A DNA stretch of 64,000 nt, from NCBI GenBank assembly GCA_015654535.1, contig JAATGU010000132.1, forward strand, positions 26,499 through 90,498, in the 5' to 3' direction. Each line of letters opens with the position of its first letter. The stretch's first letter is position 1. The position numbers and the translations under genes are program-made. Under the pieces are notes generated by a model that ran no database searches, was not told the origin of the DNA, and saw only the letters and a program-made list of their open reading frames with translations. This document shows positions 1 through 9,176 of this stretch, in pieces. The DNA comes from Bacteroidales bacterium. Its GTDB lineage: Bacteria; Bacteroidota; Bacteroidia; Bacteroidales; Bacteroidaceae.

Positions 1-955
1 GTGTATGAATAAAGCTGGTAATAGGTACAAATTCAGTTTCTTTTTCTTTCTTTTCCTTTTCGCCTTCTTTTCCTTTTTCTTTTTCTTTCTTTTTCTCTCT
101 TCTAAAACCAAGATTATAGCGTTGAGTAAAGAATGCGTAGAAATCCTTGTTCCTATTCCATGTATCAGTTAAGACAGTAGGGATATTAGCTGGTTCATAG
201 GTTTTCTTACCTTCACTCATGGCAAGTGGATCTGTAATATAACGGTCATCCGTAATACCTCCGTTTTCAATCATCTTTAGATTGAAACTATTTAATATGA
301 GATGAGTTTGATAACGTTCTCCCGTATAACTTCCAAACAATGCTCCATTAAAATGAGCAGTAGACTGATCGGCATAAAATCCGCGACCATACAAATAATC
401 AATGTTAAACCCAAAAGCCAGACGTTTGTTGACATTTACGGAAAAGTAAGCTTTAAATCGTTCTTCTCCATTTACTTGAGATCCGGATTTATAGTAAGTC
501 AGATTTGTGTAAGGCATACGGGCATTGGCAAAATAGAAATCCTGGGGGTTCACATAAAAACTAGAATAAGGATCCATGAAAAGATATTGTGAAAATTCTG
601 AACGGTCAAAGTATATTCGGGAGAGTGAAGGGGAACCTAAATTACCTAAGTAGTTACTGTGCCCCATCACTCCTTCTACCAAATTCGAATTTTGAAAATG
701 GTGAAAAGCTGTGTCAGCAGGAATCGGTTGTATATTTCCAAATCGTTCATCTACATGCCACATGTAGAGGTTCGGGTCAATTGACGCTGTATTTACTTCA
801 GTACTATCTTTTTTCTTTTCGTCTCTCGGATCGTTCGTTCCATTATTAGTTGTGGACCTACTACTATTTAATAGTTGGTCTGTGGCTATTTGTGCATGGA
901 TGGATGCCTGAGTAAAAGCCATCAAAAGTATGTATATTAATAATATCCTTTTCAT
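1..955 (-). CDS. Putative beta-barrel porin, N-terminal part (partial)
   Basis: The gene runs leftward from an ATG at 953-955 and leaves the window still open, so only about 318 residues are visible. It starts with a signal peptide (MKRILLIYILLMAF, cut after HAQ), then an Asn/Ser/Lys/Asp-rich linker, then alternating aromatic and polar strands (FYVNPQDFYFANARMPYTNL; FKAYFSVNVNKRLAFGFN) typical of outer-membrane barrels. The pattern resembles the Bacteroidota putative porin family (Porin_10), by recognition only. Near the window edge (about bases 34-103) lies an almost pure Lys/Glu stretch, probably an exposed loop. A -7-like TATATTTG box on the minus strand (972-965) leaves a very short leader. 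Confidence 0.72.
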   Translation of the reverse strand, partial: MKRILLIYILLMAFTQASIHAQIATDQLLNSSRSTTNNGTNDPRDEKKKDSTEVNTASIDPNLYMWHVDERFGNIQPIPADTAFHHFQNSNLVEGVMGHSNYLGNLGSPSLSRIYFDRSEFSQYLFMDPYSSFYVNPQDFYFANARMPYTNLTYYKSGSQVNGEERFKAYFSVNVNKRLAFGFNIDYLYGRGFYADQSTAHFNGALFGSYTGERYQTHLILNSFNLKMIENGGITDDRYITDPLAMSEGKKTYEPANIPTVLTDTWNRNKDFYAFFTQRYNLGFRREKKKEKEKGKEGEKEKKEKETEFVPITSFIHT

Positions 956-964
956 AATTAGGCG

Positions 965-972
965 CAAATATA
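965..972 (-). promoter_or_regulatory. Candidate -7 box of the porin gene
   Basis: The minus strand reads TATATTTG, matching the Bacteroides TAnnTTTG -7 consensus, about 10 bp before the porin ATG. The transcript leader would be only a few bases. No clear -33 TTTG was found. Confidence 0.35.
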
Positions 973-1041
973 CAACAAAAAACAATTCGGAAGGATTATT
1001 TATTAAGCACGTTCATTCAAATGAACCTTTTTTTTGTTTTT

Positions 1042-3357
1042 TTACTTGCTAATGAGGGGAATTGTTAATTTAGCATTTGCTTTAATTAGATAGTTAGTAT
1101 TAAAAACCTGAATAGATACGTCTGTATCTGTTAGGTTACTGACTTCCATCTTTTTCTGACTGATTTTTAAGAGTAGAAAGTGCCCGTTGAAATTTACCTT
1201 GAAAGCATATGAAGTCCATTTTAGAGGGATGAGAGGTTCGAACGAAGCTTTCCCGTTTTTTAATTTCATCCCCGCAAAGCCTTCTACCAAGGCTAGCCAA
1301 CTACCAGGCATACTGGTAATATGCAGTCCTTCTTTTAAGTCATTATTATAGTCGTCTAAATCTAAACGAGTGGCTTTCAGAAAAAGATCATAAGCTTTTT
1401 CAATTTCTCCGATACGGGCAGCTAGAATTGAATGCACAAAATAGGAGAGAGACGACTCATGAAGTGTACGTGGCTCGTAAAATTGAAAGTTCCTTTTTAC
1501 TGTTTCCTTATCAAAATCATTTCGGTACAAATAAATGCCTAAAAGAACATCACTTTGTTTGATAAAGCATGAACGTAGAATTCTGTCCCAAGACCAATGC
1601 TGACTGATAGGGCGTTCTTCCGAATTAATGTCAGTTACCAGATTGAGTTCCTTATCCATATACCCATCTTGCTGAACAAATATACCTTTTTCTTTATCTT
1701 TAGGGAAGTACATTTTTTCAATAATATCTTTCCATCTTTTCGTTTCTGCCAACTGAAAGTTCGTTTTTTGTAGTATTCTTTGGTAATCTTCAGGATAGTT
1801 AAGCCTTACTAATTCCAGATAACGAAGAGTTGATTCCAAATTCTGAACGCAGCTATAATTAGTGTACCAGTTATTATCTACATTGTTTTCATATTCGTTG
1901 GGCCCCGTAACTCCTAATAGCACATACTGTTTCTTTGGAGTGGAAAAAGAAACTCTTTGACTCCAGAAACGAGAAATGCCAATAAGAACTTCCAGACCAT
2001 ACTTTGCCACATACTCCGTTTTTCCTGTATAGCTGGTATACAGATCAATGGTATATGCAATAATACCATTACGATGGATTTCTTCAAAAGAAATTTCCCA
2101 TTCGTTGTGGCATTCTTCTCCATCCATCGTTACCATTGGGTAAAGCGCAGCTCCATTTTTGAATCCCAGCATTTCGGCATTTTCTATTGCTTTCGGCAAA
2201 TGATTGTATCGGTAAAGCAACAGGTTAATAGCTAAGTCTTCTGAATTTGCAAGTAAATAGTAAGGAATGCAGCATAGTTCTGTATTCCATTGAGTATTTC
2301 CTCCATATTTTTCACCGGTAAAACCTTTTGAACCAATATTTAGTCTGGGATCATCACCTTTGTAATTTTGACGTATTTGAAAAATATTGAAACGTATGGC
2401 TTGCTGAACCTCTTCATCTCCTTCTATCTGTACATCCATTTTGTCCCAAATATTGTTCCATTCTTTCTGTTGCTCATATAAGAGATCGTCCCATCCTTCA
2501 TTCTTTGCCTTCTGAGCTTCATGGATAGATTGTTCAACCAGCTTTTTCCGATCACAATAAAGCGAAGATACGATTGCGGTATATTTTATTAAAGATAACG
2601 TTTCTCCGGGTTTAACTTCGCCACCTACACTAAAGCCTACTAACTTTTCTTTTTCAATCCGGATAGGCCGACTGGTTATCTCTTTATTATTTTTAAATAA
2701 TTGATAAGTCATGGCACAGCATACCTGAGAGTCCTCACGCTTTGTTTGAGTCCATAATAATGCATACTCATGCGTTGTTTCCGCACGAATAATATTCCAC
2801 ATTTTTTCATTGAAATTTGAGCTTTCATGTATTACATCTCCATTGATATAAGGAAGAAGAGATATTTTCCCTTCATAATTAATGGAAGTAACGCTGTATT
2901 TTATCAGACAAAGATTCAAATGAACCATACTGTAAAAGTGTTCTACATGAATCTGTAAAGTATGTCCTTTGGGAGAAGAGACTGTAAATGTTCGCTTTGA
3001 AAGGCCTTCTTTCATAACCAGCCTGCGCTCAAATTTCTCTATATCCCATTCTCCTAAATTGAGTTCTTCATCTATCAGCCTAAGATTAATTCCACTCCAG
3101 TAGGGAGCATTGGGCATCCGGGAAAAGAAGCTCGGATAACCATTTTTCCACCATCCCACTCTTGTACGATCCTGAAAATAGATACCAGCGAGATAAGATC
3201 CTTGGAGTGTATCCCCTGTATAGGCTTCTTCAAAATTTCCTCTTTGTCCAATCCTTCCATTGCCCATACTGAATATGCTTTCAGAGGCTCTTAGATTCTT
3301 TACATGAAAATCATCTTCAATAATATTCCATCCGTCTACTTTAAAGTATCTATTCAT
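1042..3357 (-). CDS. GH65 glycoside phosphorylase (maltose phosphorylase-like)
   Basis: 771 residues, the usual length for family 65. The enzyme would split maltose or a related alpha-glucobiose with phosphate, giving glucose and beta-glucose 1-phosphate in the cytoplasm; no signal peptide is present. An N-terminal beta-sandwich (about 1-270) precedes the (alpha/alpha)6 barrel. The catalytic block HNEWEISFEEIHRNG (417-431) contains the family general acid. GVTGPNEYENNVDNNWYTN (481-499) resembles maltose phosphorylases, and KQSDVL (600-605) with HESSLS (634-639) form the phosphate pocket. The block usually reading WDTE is WNTE here (N358). It lies 104 bp after the MFS gene and probably shares a transcript with lacI and the transporter. 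A beta-phosphoglucomutase, the usual partner, is not in the window. The exact substrate is uncertain. Confidence 0.85.
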   Translation of the reverse strand: MNRYFKVDGWNIIEDDFHVKNLRASESIFSMGNGRIGQRGNFEEAYTGDTLQGSYLAGIYFQDRTRVGWWKNGYPSFFSRMPNAPYWSGINLRLIDEELNLGEWDIEKFERRLVMKEGLSKRTFTVSSPKGHTLQIHVEHFYSMVHLNLCLIKYSVTSINYEGKISLLPYINGDVIHESSNFNEKMWNIIRAETTHEYALLWTQTKREDSQVCCAMTYQLFKNNKEITSRPIRIEKEKLVGFSVGGEVKPGETLSLIKYTAIVSSLYCDRKKLVEQSIHEAQKAKNEGWDDLLYEQQKEWNNIWDKMDVQIEGDEEVQQAIRFNIFQIRQNYKGDDPRLNIGSKGFTGEKYGGNTQWNTELCCIPYYLLANSEDLAINLLLYRYNHLPKAIENAEMLGFKNGAALYPMVTMDGEECHNEWEISFEEIHRNGIIAYTIDLYTSYTGKTEYVAKYGLEVLIGISRFWSQRVSFSTPKKQYVLLGVTGPNEYENNVDNNWYTNYSCVQNLESTLRYLELVRLNYPEDYQRILQKTNFQLAETKRWKDIIEKMYFPKDKEKGIFVQQDGYMDKELNLVTDINSEERPISQHWSWDRILRSCFIKQSDVLLGIYLYRNDFDKETVKRNFQFYEPRTLHESSLSYFVHSILAARIGEIEKAYDLFLKATRLDLDDYNNDLKEGLHITSMPGSWLALVEGFAGMKLKNGKASFEPLIPLKWTSYAFKVNFNGHFLLLKISQKKMEVSNLTDTDVSIQVFNTNYLIKANAKLTIPLISK

Positions 3358-3461
3358 TTTTTATAGGTTCTTGTTCACTTTAGGTGATGCTTCTTTCTTT
3401 ATCAATAGCTGCGGCAAGGTAATAAAAAATTGAGTAATATACTCTTTTTACTCTTATTTTT

Positions 3462-4781
3462 CTATTGTTTTTCTTCCTTCTCTAAAATGGTTTCTTTAAT
3501 TAGATAGACACAAACAGCTCCAATGATAAGAAATATCCCCCCAAGAACTAACATGTGCACTTGTTTACCACCTGTTAGGTGAAGCAATCCGCCACCAACT
3601 AAGGCCGCTACTATTTGAGGAATACAAATGGTTCCATTGAATAGTCCTAAATAAGCACCCATGTTTTTTCCTGAAATTGAATTGGTTAGAATCGTAAAAG
3701 GCATCGCTAACATTGCAGCCCATGCAAACCCTATTGCAAAAAATGAGGCAAACAACAGGTATTGGCTATGTACAAAGAGAGTGGAGATAAATCCGAGACC
3801 TCCCAGTGCCAGACTTAATGAATAAGCAAATTTACGGGATTTAAATAGTGGAAGGACAATAGCCCAGCAAACAGACCCGATAGCTTGTACGGCAAACAAT
3901 ACACCCACCCAGTTTCCGGCTTCCTGATATTCCGCAGATCCGGTGTTGCTGGTTCCCCATACATTATTGGCAATAGCTCCATTTGTATAAGTCCACATAT
4001 ACATAAAAGCAGCCCATGAGAAAAACTGAACTAATCCCACGGTCCAGAATACTTTAGGCGCATGCTTTAAGAGCGAAAAAAAGTCTGTTTTCTCTTTTTT
4101 CTCCGCAGCAGTGATGTGGTGAAATTCTTCAAATTCTTTGGGAGGCATCTCTTTTACTTTTAAACTGGTATAGATTACACAAAAAATCAGGATAGCAGCA
4201 CCAATGTAAAAGGAGTAAATCACAGAGTCGGGAACAAGGCCTTTTTTTGCAATATTACTGATTCCAATAAATGTAAAAATAAACGGAAACAGATATCCTA
4301 CCAGACTTCCGGCGTTGCACAAGAAACTTTGGATGGAGTAAGCAAGTCCTTTTTGTTTTTCGTTTACAAGGTCTCCTACCAGCATTTTAAAAGGCTGCAT
4401 TGCCATGTTAATGGATGTATCCAGAAACATGAGAGCAATCAGCCCAAAAGTCATGGCATTGATGATGTGAGTAAAACTTCCCGCATTGGGTAACAGACAC
4501 ATAACCAGTACTGCTACGATTGAACCAATAAAAAGATAAGGAATCCGTCGTCCCCAACGTGTCCACGTTTTATCACTGGCGGAACCAATCAGTGGCTGTA
4601 CAATGATTCCGGCAAGAGGAGGTAGAATCCAGAAGTAACTTAAATTATGCGGGTCGGCACCCAGTGTTGAAAATATACGACTGATGTTTGCGCTTTGAAG
4701 AGCATATGCAATTTGAACGCCAAAGAAGCCGAAGCTAATGTTCCAAAGTTTGCCAAAGCTTAAATCTGGTTTTGTTTTCAT
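3462..4781 (-). CDS. MFS/GPH-type sugar transporter (probable maltose uptake)
   Basis: 439 residues with about 12 hydrophobic segments, an inner-membrane carrier. The loop sequence GSASDKTWTRWGRRIPY carries the RWGRR motif typical of GPH/SLC45-type glycoside:cation symporters. Position between a LacI regulator and a GH65 phosphorylase argues that it brings intact maltose or a similar disaccharide into the cytoplasm. It starts 127 bp after lacI, with no TAnnTTTG box in that gap, so co-transcription with lacI is likely. Family is firm; substrate is inferred from context. Confidence 0.85.
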   Translation of the reverse strand: MKTKPDLSFGKLWNISFGFFGVQIAYALQSANISRIFSTLGADPHNLSYFWILPPLAGIIVQPLIGSASDKTWTRWGRRIPYLFIGSIVAVLVMCLLPNAGSFTHIINAMTFGLIALMFLDTSINMAMQPFKMLVGDLVNEKQKGLAYSIQSFLCNAGSLVGYLFPFIFTFIGISNIAKKGLVPDSVIYSFYIGAAILIFCVIYTSLKVKEMPPKEFEEFHHITAAEKKEKTDFFSLLKHAPKVFWTVGLVQFFSWAAFMYMWTYTNGAIANNVWGTSNTGSAEYQEAGNWVGVLFAVQAIGSVCWAIVLPLFKSRKFAYSLSLALGGLGFISTLFVHSQYLLFASFFAIGFAWAAMLAMPFTILTNSISGKNMGAYLGLFNGTICIPQIVAALVGGGLLHLTGGKQVHMLVLGGIFLIIGAVCVYLIKETILEKEEKQ

Positions 4782-4908
4782 TCTTTATTATGATTTAAAA
4801 ATGGTTTGAATTCATTTTTTTATTTTGTTTTAATTTGATTCATTGTTTATTCTATCCTTTTTGACTTTGTGCATTAGGAGGTATGTCTATATGAATTCTT
4901 GTTTTTAA

Positions 4909-5925
4909 TTATTTGGTTGTCCCACGGATAACAAGATTTGTTTTCACAATTCGATTATTAATCCTTTTTTCATCCGAATTTTTATTTTCAAGTTTATCTA
5001 TTAACAGATTGATGGCACTTTCACCCACTTCCTTTCCATGTTGTTCCACAGTGGTGAGCTTTGGATCCGTGGATTGGGCAATAATTCCGTCAGAAAAGCC
5101 ACAGATAGATACTTCCTCCGGAATTTTTAGTCCTACCAATTTACACGAATATAAAATTCCGGAGGCTGTTTCGTCATTAATGGCAAAGAAACCATCGGGA
5201 CGATCAACCGATTCGAGAATATCCGGAGTAATTCCAATGGCCTGTTCCCGGGTGTCACAAACTTTAATCATACTATCATCTACATGAATCTTATATTTTC
5301 TCATAGCATCCAAATAACCATTCCTGCGATTTTTTGCAATCTCCAGATGAAAAGGAGCACTATAGTAAAAGATACGTTTGCATCCCGTTTGAATCATATA
5401 TTCCACAGCGGCAAAAGCTCCGGCATAGTCATCGACCACTACTCGTTCAGTGTTGACACCCGTACAAATCCGGTCATAAAATACAATTGGAATATTATTA
5501 TCCAGTAACTCTTGATAATGCTCATAGTGAGAAGTGTCTTTGGCCAATGAGGCAATAACACCACAAACCCGTGATGCAAGAAACGTATGAACAATCTTCA
5601 CTTCACGTTCATACTCCTCATTGGACTGAGCCACGATAATATTATATCCCGATTTGGAGGCAATCTCTTCAATGCCATCTAATACACAAGAAAAGAAATG
5701 ATGGACAAACTGAGGAATAATTACTCCAATGGTATTTGAACGACTCGTGCGCAAATTCAGAGCCAACTCATTCGGCTTATAATTATGTTTGTGCGCGTAG
5801 TCATTTATATTGTTACGAGTTTCTTCACTGATATCCGGGTTATTTTTGAGCGCTCTCGACACCGTGGAAGGAGAGACATTCAATGCCTTGGCTATATCTT
5901 TTATTGTAATCTGAGGTTTATTCAT
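4909..5925 (-). CDS. LacI-family transcriptional regulator
   Basis: 338 residues, standard LacI/GalR length. The N-terminal helix-turn-helix reads ITIKDIAKALNVSPSTVSRAL (residues about 6-26), followed by the hinge region and a periplasmic-binding-like sugar-sensing domain (about 60-335, for example TIGVIIPQFVHHFFS and PDGFFAINDETASGI). It is divergent from susC and heads the MFS-GH65 set, so it is the likely regulator of both. A 16-bp near-palindrome of LacI type lies at 6042-6057 between the two promoters. The effector, probably a maltose-related sugar, is inferred only. Confidence 0.9.
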   Translation of the reverse strand: MNKPQITIKDIAKALNVSPSTVSRALKNNPDISEETRNNINDYAHKHNYKPNELALNLRTSRSNTIGVIIPQFVHHFFSCVLDGIEEIASKSGYNIIVAQSNEEYEREVKIVHTFLASRVCGVIASLAKDTSHYEHYQELLDNNIPIVFYDRICTGVNTERVVVDDYAGAFAAVEYMIQTGCKRIFYYSAPFHLEIAKNRRNGYLDAMRKYKIHVDDSMIKVCDTREQAIGITPDILESVDRPDGFFAINDETASGILYSCKLVGLKIPEEVSICGFSDGIIAQSTDPKLTTVEQHGKEVGESAINLLIDKLENKNSDEKRINNRIVKTNLVIRGTTK

Positions 5926-5980
5926 AATGTGTGATTCTAAGTTTTAGCCCAAGGTTATGTTCTTTTTAATATTCTCCCTA

Positions 5981-5988
5981 CAAAAATA
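5981..5988 (-). promoter_or_regulatory. Candidate -7 box for lacI-MFS-GH65
   Basis: The minus strand reads TATTTTTG, fitting TAnnTTTG, 55 bp before the lacI start codon. The opposite promoter (6112-6119) has the identical octamer. No good -33 TTTG was seen. Confidence 0.5.
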
Positions 5989-6041
5989 GAATATTTGTCT
6001 CTAATTGTTTAGATGAGTTATTTATTAGCCGTATAATTGGG

Positions 6042-6057
6042 GTGCAAACGATTGCAC
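6042..6057. promoter_or_regulatory. LacI-type operator candidate
   Basis: GTGCAAACGATTGCAC is a 16-bp palindrome with one mismatched pair and a central CG, the classic shape of LacI/GalR operators. It lies roughly midway between the lacI and susC start sites, near -70 for each. That placement suits activation or looping better than direct blocking of polymerase. No second copy was found before the MFS or GH65 genes. Confidence 0.6.
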
Positions 6058-6111
6058 AGCAAAAATATAGAAATCAAGGTATTATTAGCAGAAACAATAG
6101 TTAATAAACTC

Positions 6112-6119
6112 TATTTTTG
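6112..6119 (+). promoter_or_regulatory. Candidate -7 box for susC-susD-susE
   Basis: TATTTTTG fits the Bacteroides -7 consensus. It lies about 90 bp before the ATG at 6209. An upstream in-frame ATG at 6128 would sit almost at the transcription start, which supports 6209 as the true start. Confidence 0.55.
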
Positions 6120-6208
6120 TTCTATGGTTGAGTTGGGATGTTAGAATCAATTCAATTCTATTTGAGAATCTATTATTTATTATATTGTTAACTTTAATTT
6201 TTAAATGC

Positions 6209-9157
6209 ATGAAGCAAGTTAATCTTAAACTCGTGAAAACAGTCCTACCGATATTGATGGGATTGTTCTTGTCGATTGGCGTCTTTGCTCAACAGGTCAC
6301 TATTACAGGTGTTGTAAGAGATGCAAAGGGAGAGCCTATTATTGGTGCAAACATTGCTGTTAAGGGCACCACCAATGGTACAATATCCGATCTAAATGGA
6401 GCGTTCTATCTTCAAGCTCCTCAAAATTCAGTCCTAACTATTTCTTTTATTGGCTATAAAGCAGTAGATGTAAAAGCATCTAAAAATCTGAATGTGGTTT
6501 TGCAGGAAGATGCCGTAGTGCTTGAAGGAACAATAGTCATTGGTTATGGTACAGTAAAGAAGAGTGATGCGACCGGATCCTTAACTGCAATCAAACCAGA
6601 TAAACTCAACCGCGGCCTTACTACAACAGCTACAGATCTGATTACAGGTAAAATAGCTGGTGTAAATGTAACATCAGATGGTGGAGCTCCAGGTGGTGAT
6701 GTGACAATCCGTATTCGTGGTGGATCTTCTTTATCTGCAAGTAATAAACCTCTTATTGTTATTGATGGTCTTCCTATTGATAATGAAGGTATTAAAGGGG
6801 TCTCTAACATGTTAAGCACAATCAATCCGAATGATATTGAAACATTTACCGTTCTAAAAGATGCTTCTGCTACTGCTATTTACGGATCGCGTGCTTCCAA
6901 TGGTGTAATTATTATTACTACAAAGAAAGGTGAAAAAGGTTCTCGTCCACAGGTGTCGTATGATGGGAATGTATCGGTAAGTACAAAAGTGAAAAGTATT
7001 GATGTAATGTCTTCTGATGATTTTCGTAATTTTGTAACTACTAGTTTTGGAGCAACATCGAGTGCAGCTGCCTTATTAGGTAAAGCAAATACCAACTGGC
7101 AAGATGAGATATTCCGTACAGCTATCGGACATGATCATAATGTGACTGTTACTGGTGGATTAAAAAATATGCCTTATCGTGTATCTTTTGGTTACACCAA
7201 TCAAAATGGTATTCTTGAAACTTCTAGCTTTGAGCGTTATACAGGATCATTTAATTTGAGCCCTTCTTTTTTTGATAATAGTTTAAAAGTGAATATCAAT
7301 GCAAAAGGGATGATCTCAAATAATCGTTTTGCAGATACAGGAGCTATAGGATCTGCATTAGCATTTGACCCCACTCAACCGGTGATGGATGGCAATAGTA
7401 AGTATGGTGGATATTTTGCATGGGAAGATGGTGGTCAGTTTATATCTATAGCAACTAAAAACCCTGTTTCTATGTTGCAACAAAAGAGAGATGAAGCAAA
7501 TTCAAAAGATCTTATTGCCAATGCACAATTTGACTATACATTCCCTTTCCTTCGAGACTTGCATGCTAATCTTAATTTAGGTATGGATGTTGCGAAGGGT
7601 ACTCAGGATACTTATTATCCTAAAGAATCTCCAATAGGATATGTTGAAAACGGAAAAACTGGTTCTGAAACAATAGATAAATATAATAACTTATTGGATT
7701 TTTATTTGCAATATTCAAAAGACTTTAATGACATTCATCATTTTGATATTATGGGAGGATATTCTTGGCAACATTTCCACAGAACCACAGAAAATGCTTA
7801 TAACAATCTTGATGCAACAAACCCAACCAGCTATATCTTCAAAACTGAAAGCTATTTAGTTTCGTTCTTTGGTCGTTTAAATTATTCTTTTAAAAACAAG
7901 TATTTGTTTACAGCAACCTTGCGTGATGATGGTACTTCTCGTTTCGCCTCAAATAATCGCTGGGGACTTTTCCCTTCTGTTGCATTGGGGTGGAAAATTA
8001 AAGAAGAATCTTTCCTGAAAGATGTGAATTCTATTTCAGATCTTAAGCTGCGTTTGGGATATGGCATTACAGGTCAGCAGGATATTTCTCAGGGAGATTA
8101 TTCTTATATGGCTACCTATTATGCTGGTCAGGATGGCGCTTATTATCAATTTGGTAATCAATTTGTTAGTATATCTCGTCCAAATGGGTATAATCCTAAT
8201 TTGAAGTGGGAACAAACAACCACATGGAATGCCGGTTTAGACTTTGGTTTTCTCAATAATCGGATAACATCGTCTTTGGATTATTATTATCGTAAAACAA
8301 AGGATTTAATCAATCAGATAGAAATACCTCTGGGTACTAACTTTATAAATCAAATAGTAAGTAATATTGGTTCATTAAAGAATGAAGGAATAGAATTTGC
8401 AATCAATGGTAAAGCTATTTCGAATAAAAACTGGGTTTGGGACTTAGGTTTTAATGTCGCTTGGAATGCCAATAAAGTTACCAAATTAACTGCACAAGAC
8501 AATGCGGCGACGATGGTTGCTGTTGCTACGAGTGGAATTGATGGAGGAACCGGAACAAAGATTCAAGCAAATGGAATAGGGCATCCGGCAAATTCTTTCT
8601 ACGTCTATGAACAAGTTTACGATAAAGCAGGAAAACCAATTGAAGGACTTTATGTAGACCGTAATAATGATGGCGTTATTAATGATAAAGATCTTTATTT
8701 TTATAAAAAACCAGCTGGCGATGTGGTTATGGGTTTAACTTCAAAATTGATTTATAAATCATGGGATTTCAGTTTTTCTTTGCGAGCTAATCTTGGCAAC
8801 TATGTTTATAACAATGTAGCTTCATCGAATGCAGCTATTAGTGAAGGTAGTATCAATAATAAAGGTTATTTGTCTAACAGACCTCTTTCCGCTTTTAAAA
8901 CTAATTTCCAAAATATGAATGTACTTTCTGATTATTATGTTACTAATGCTTCATTTCTACGTTGTGATAACATTACTTTAGGATATACGTTCAATAATTT
9001 ATTTGGAAAACTTGGTGGACGTGTTTATGGCACAGTCCAAAATCCCTTTGTAATTACAAAATATGATGGTCTTGATCCTGAAGTGAAAGATGGTATTGAT
9101 AAGAATGTTTATCCACGTCCGTTAGTTGGCCTTCTTGGTCTAAGCCTTAATTTTTAA
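6209..9157 (+). CDS. SusC/RagA-family TonB-dependent glucan importer
   Basis: About 982 residues from the ATG at 6209. An ATG 81 bp upstream is rejected because it sits at the promoter and would bury the signal peptide (MKQVNLKLVKTVLPILMG, cleaved near FAQ). After it come a carboxypeptidase-regulatory-like domain (TGVVRDAKGEPIIGANI), the signature VIGYGTVKKSDATGSL, the plug domain with IRIRGGSSLSASNKPLIVIDG, and a long barrel ending in aromatic LSLNF. With the SusD partner 19 bp downstream it forms the outer-membrane uptake pump of the alpha-glucan locus. The substrate is inferred from the amylase and GH65 genes. Confidence 0.93.
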   Translation: MKQVNLKLVKTVLPILMGLFLSIGVFAQQVTITGVVRDAKGEPIIGANIAVKGTTNGTISDLNGAFYLQAPQNSVLTISFIGYKAVDVKASKNLNVVLQEDAVVLEGTIVIGYGTVKKSDATGSLTAIKPDKLNRGLTTTATDLITGKIAGVNVTSDGGAPGGDVTIRIRGGSSLSASNKPLIVIDGLPIDNEGIKGVSNMLSTINPNDIETFTVLKDASATAIYGSRASNGVIIITTKKGEKGSRPQVSYDGNVSVSTKVKSIDVMSSDDFRNFVTTSFGATSSAAALLGKANTNWQDEIFRTAIGHDHNVTVTGGLKNMPYRVSFGYTNQNGILETSSFERYTGSFNLSPSFFDNSLKVNINAKGMISNNRFADTGAIGSALAFDPTQPVMDGNSKYGGYFAWEDGGQFISIATKNPVSMLQQKRDEANSKDLIANAQFDYTFPFLRDLHANLNLGMDVAKGTQDTYYPKESPIGYVENGKTGSETIDKYNNLLDFYLQYSKDFNDIHHFDIMGGYSWQHFHRTTENAYNNLDATNPTSYIFKTESYLVSFFGRLNYSFKNKYLFTATLRDDGTSRFASNNRWGLFPSVALGWKIKEESFLKDVNSISDLKLRLGYGITGQQDISQGDYSYMATYYAGQDGAYYQFGNQFVSISRPNGYNPNLKWEQTTTWNAGLDFGFLNNRITSSLDYYYRKTKDLINQIEIPLGTNFINQIVSNIGSLKNEGIEFAINGKAISNKNWVWDLGFNVAWNANKVTKLTAQDNAATMVAVATSGIDGGTGTKIQANGIGHPANSFYVYEQVYDKAGKPIEGLYVDRNNDGVINDKDLYFYKKPAGDVVMGLTSKLIYKSWDFSFSLRANLGNYVYNNVASSNAAISEGSINNKGYLSNRPLSAFKTNFQNMNVLSDYYVTNASFLRCDNITLGYTFNNLFGKLGGRVYGTVQNPFVITKYDGLDPEVKDGIDKNVYPRPLVGLLGLSLNF

Positions 9158-9176
9158 TCTTAAAATACTATAGAAT

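Noticed and set aside
302..849. Two rightward reading frames of 86-96 codons
   Set aside because: They lie antisense to the porin gene, which has a signal peptide and a barrel pattern. Their own translations show no domain or codon logic.
1009..1040. Hairpin GTTCATT/AATGAAC followed by T-runs
   Set aside because: The T-run lies on the plus strand, but no rightward gene ends there. For the leftward GH65 gene the T-run is on the wrong side.
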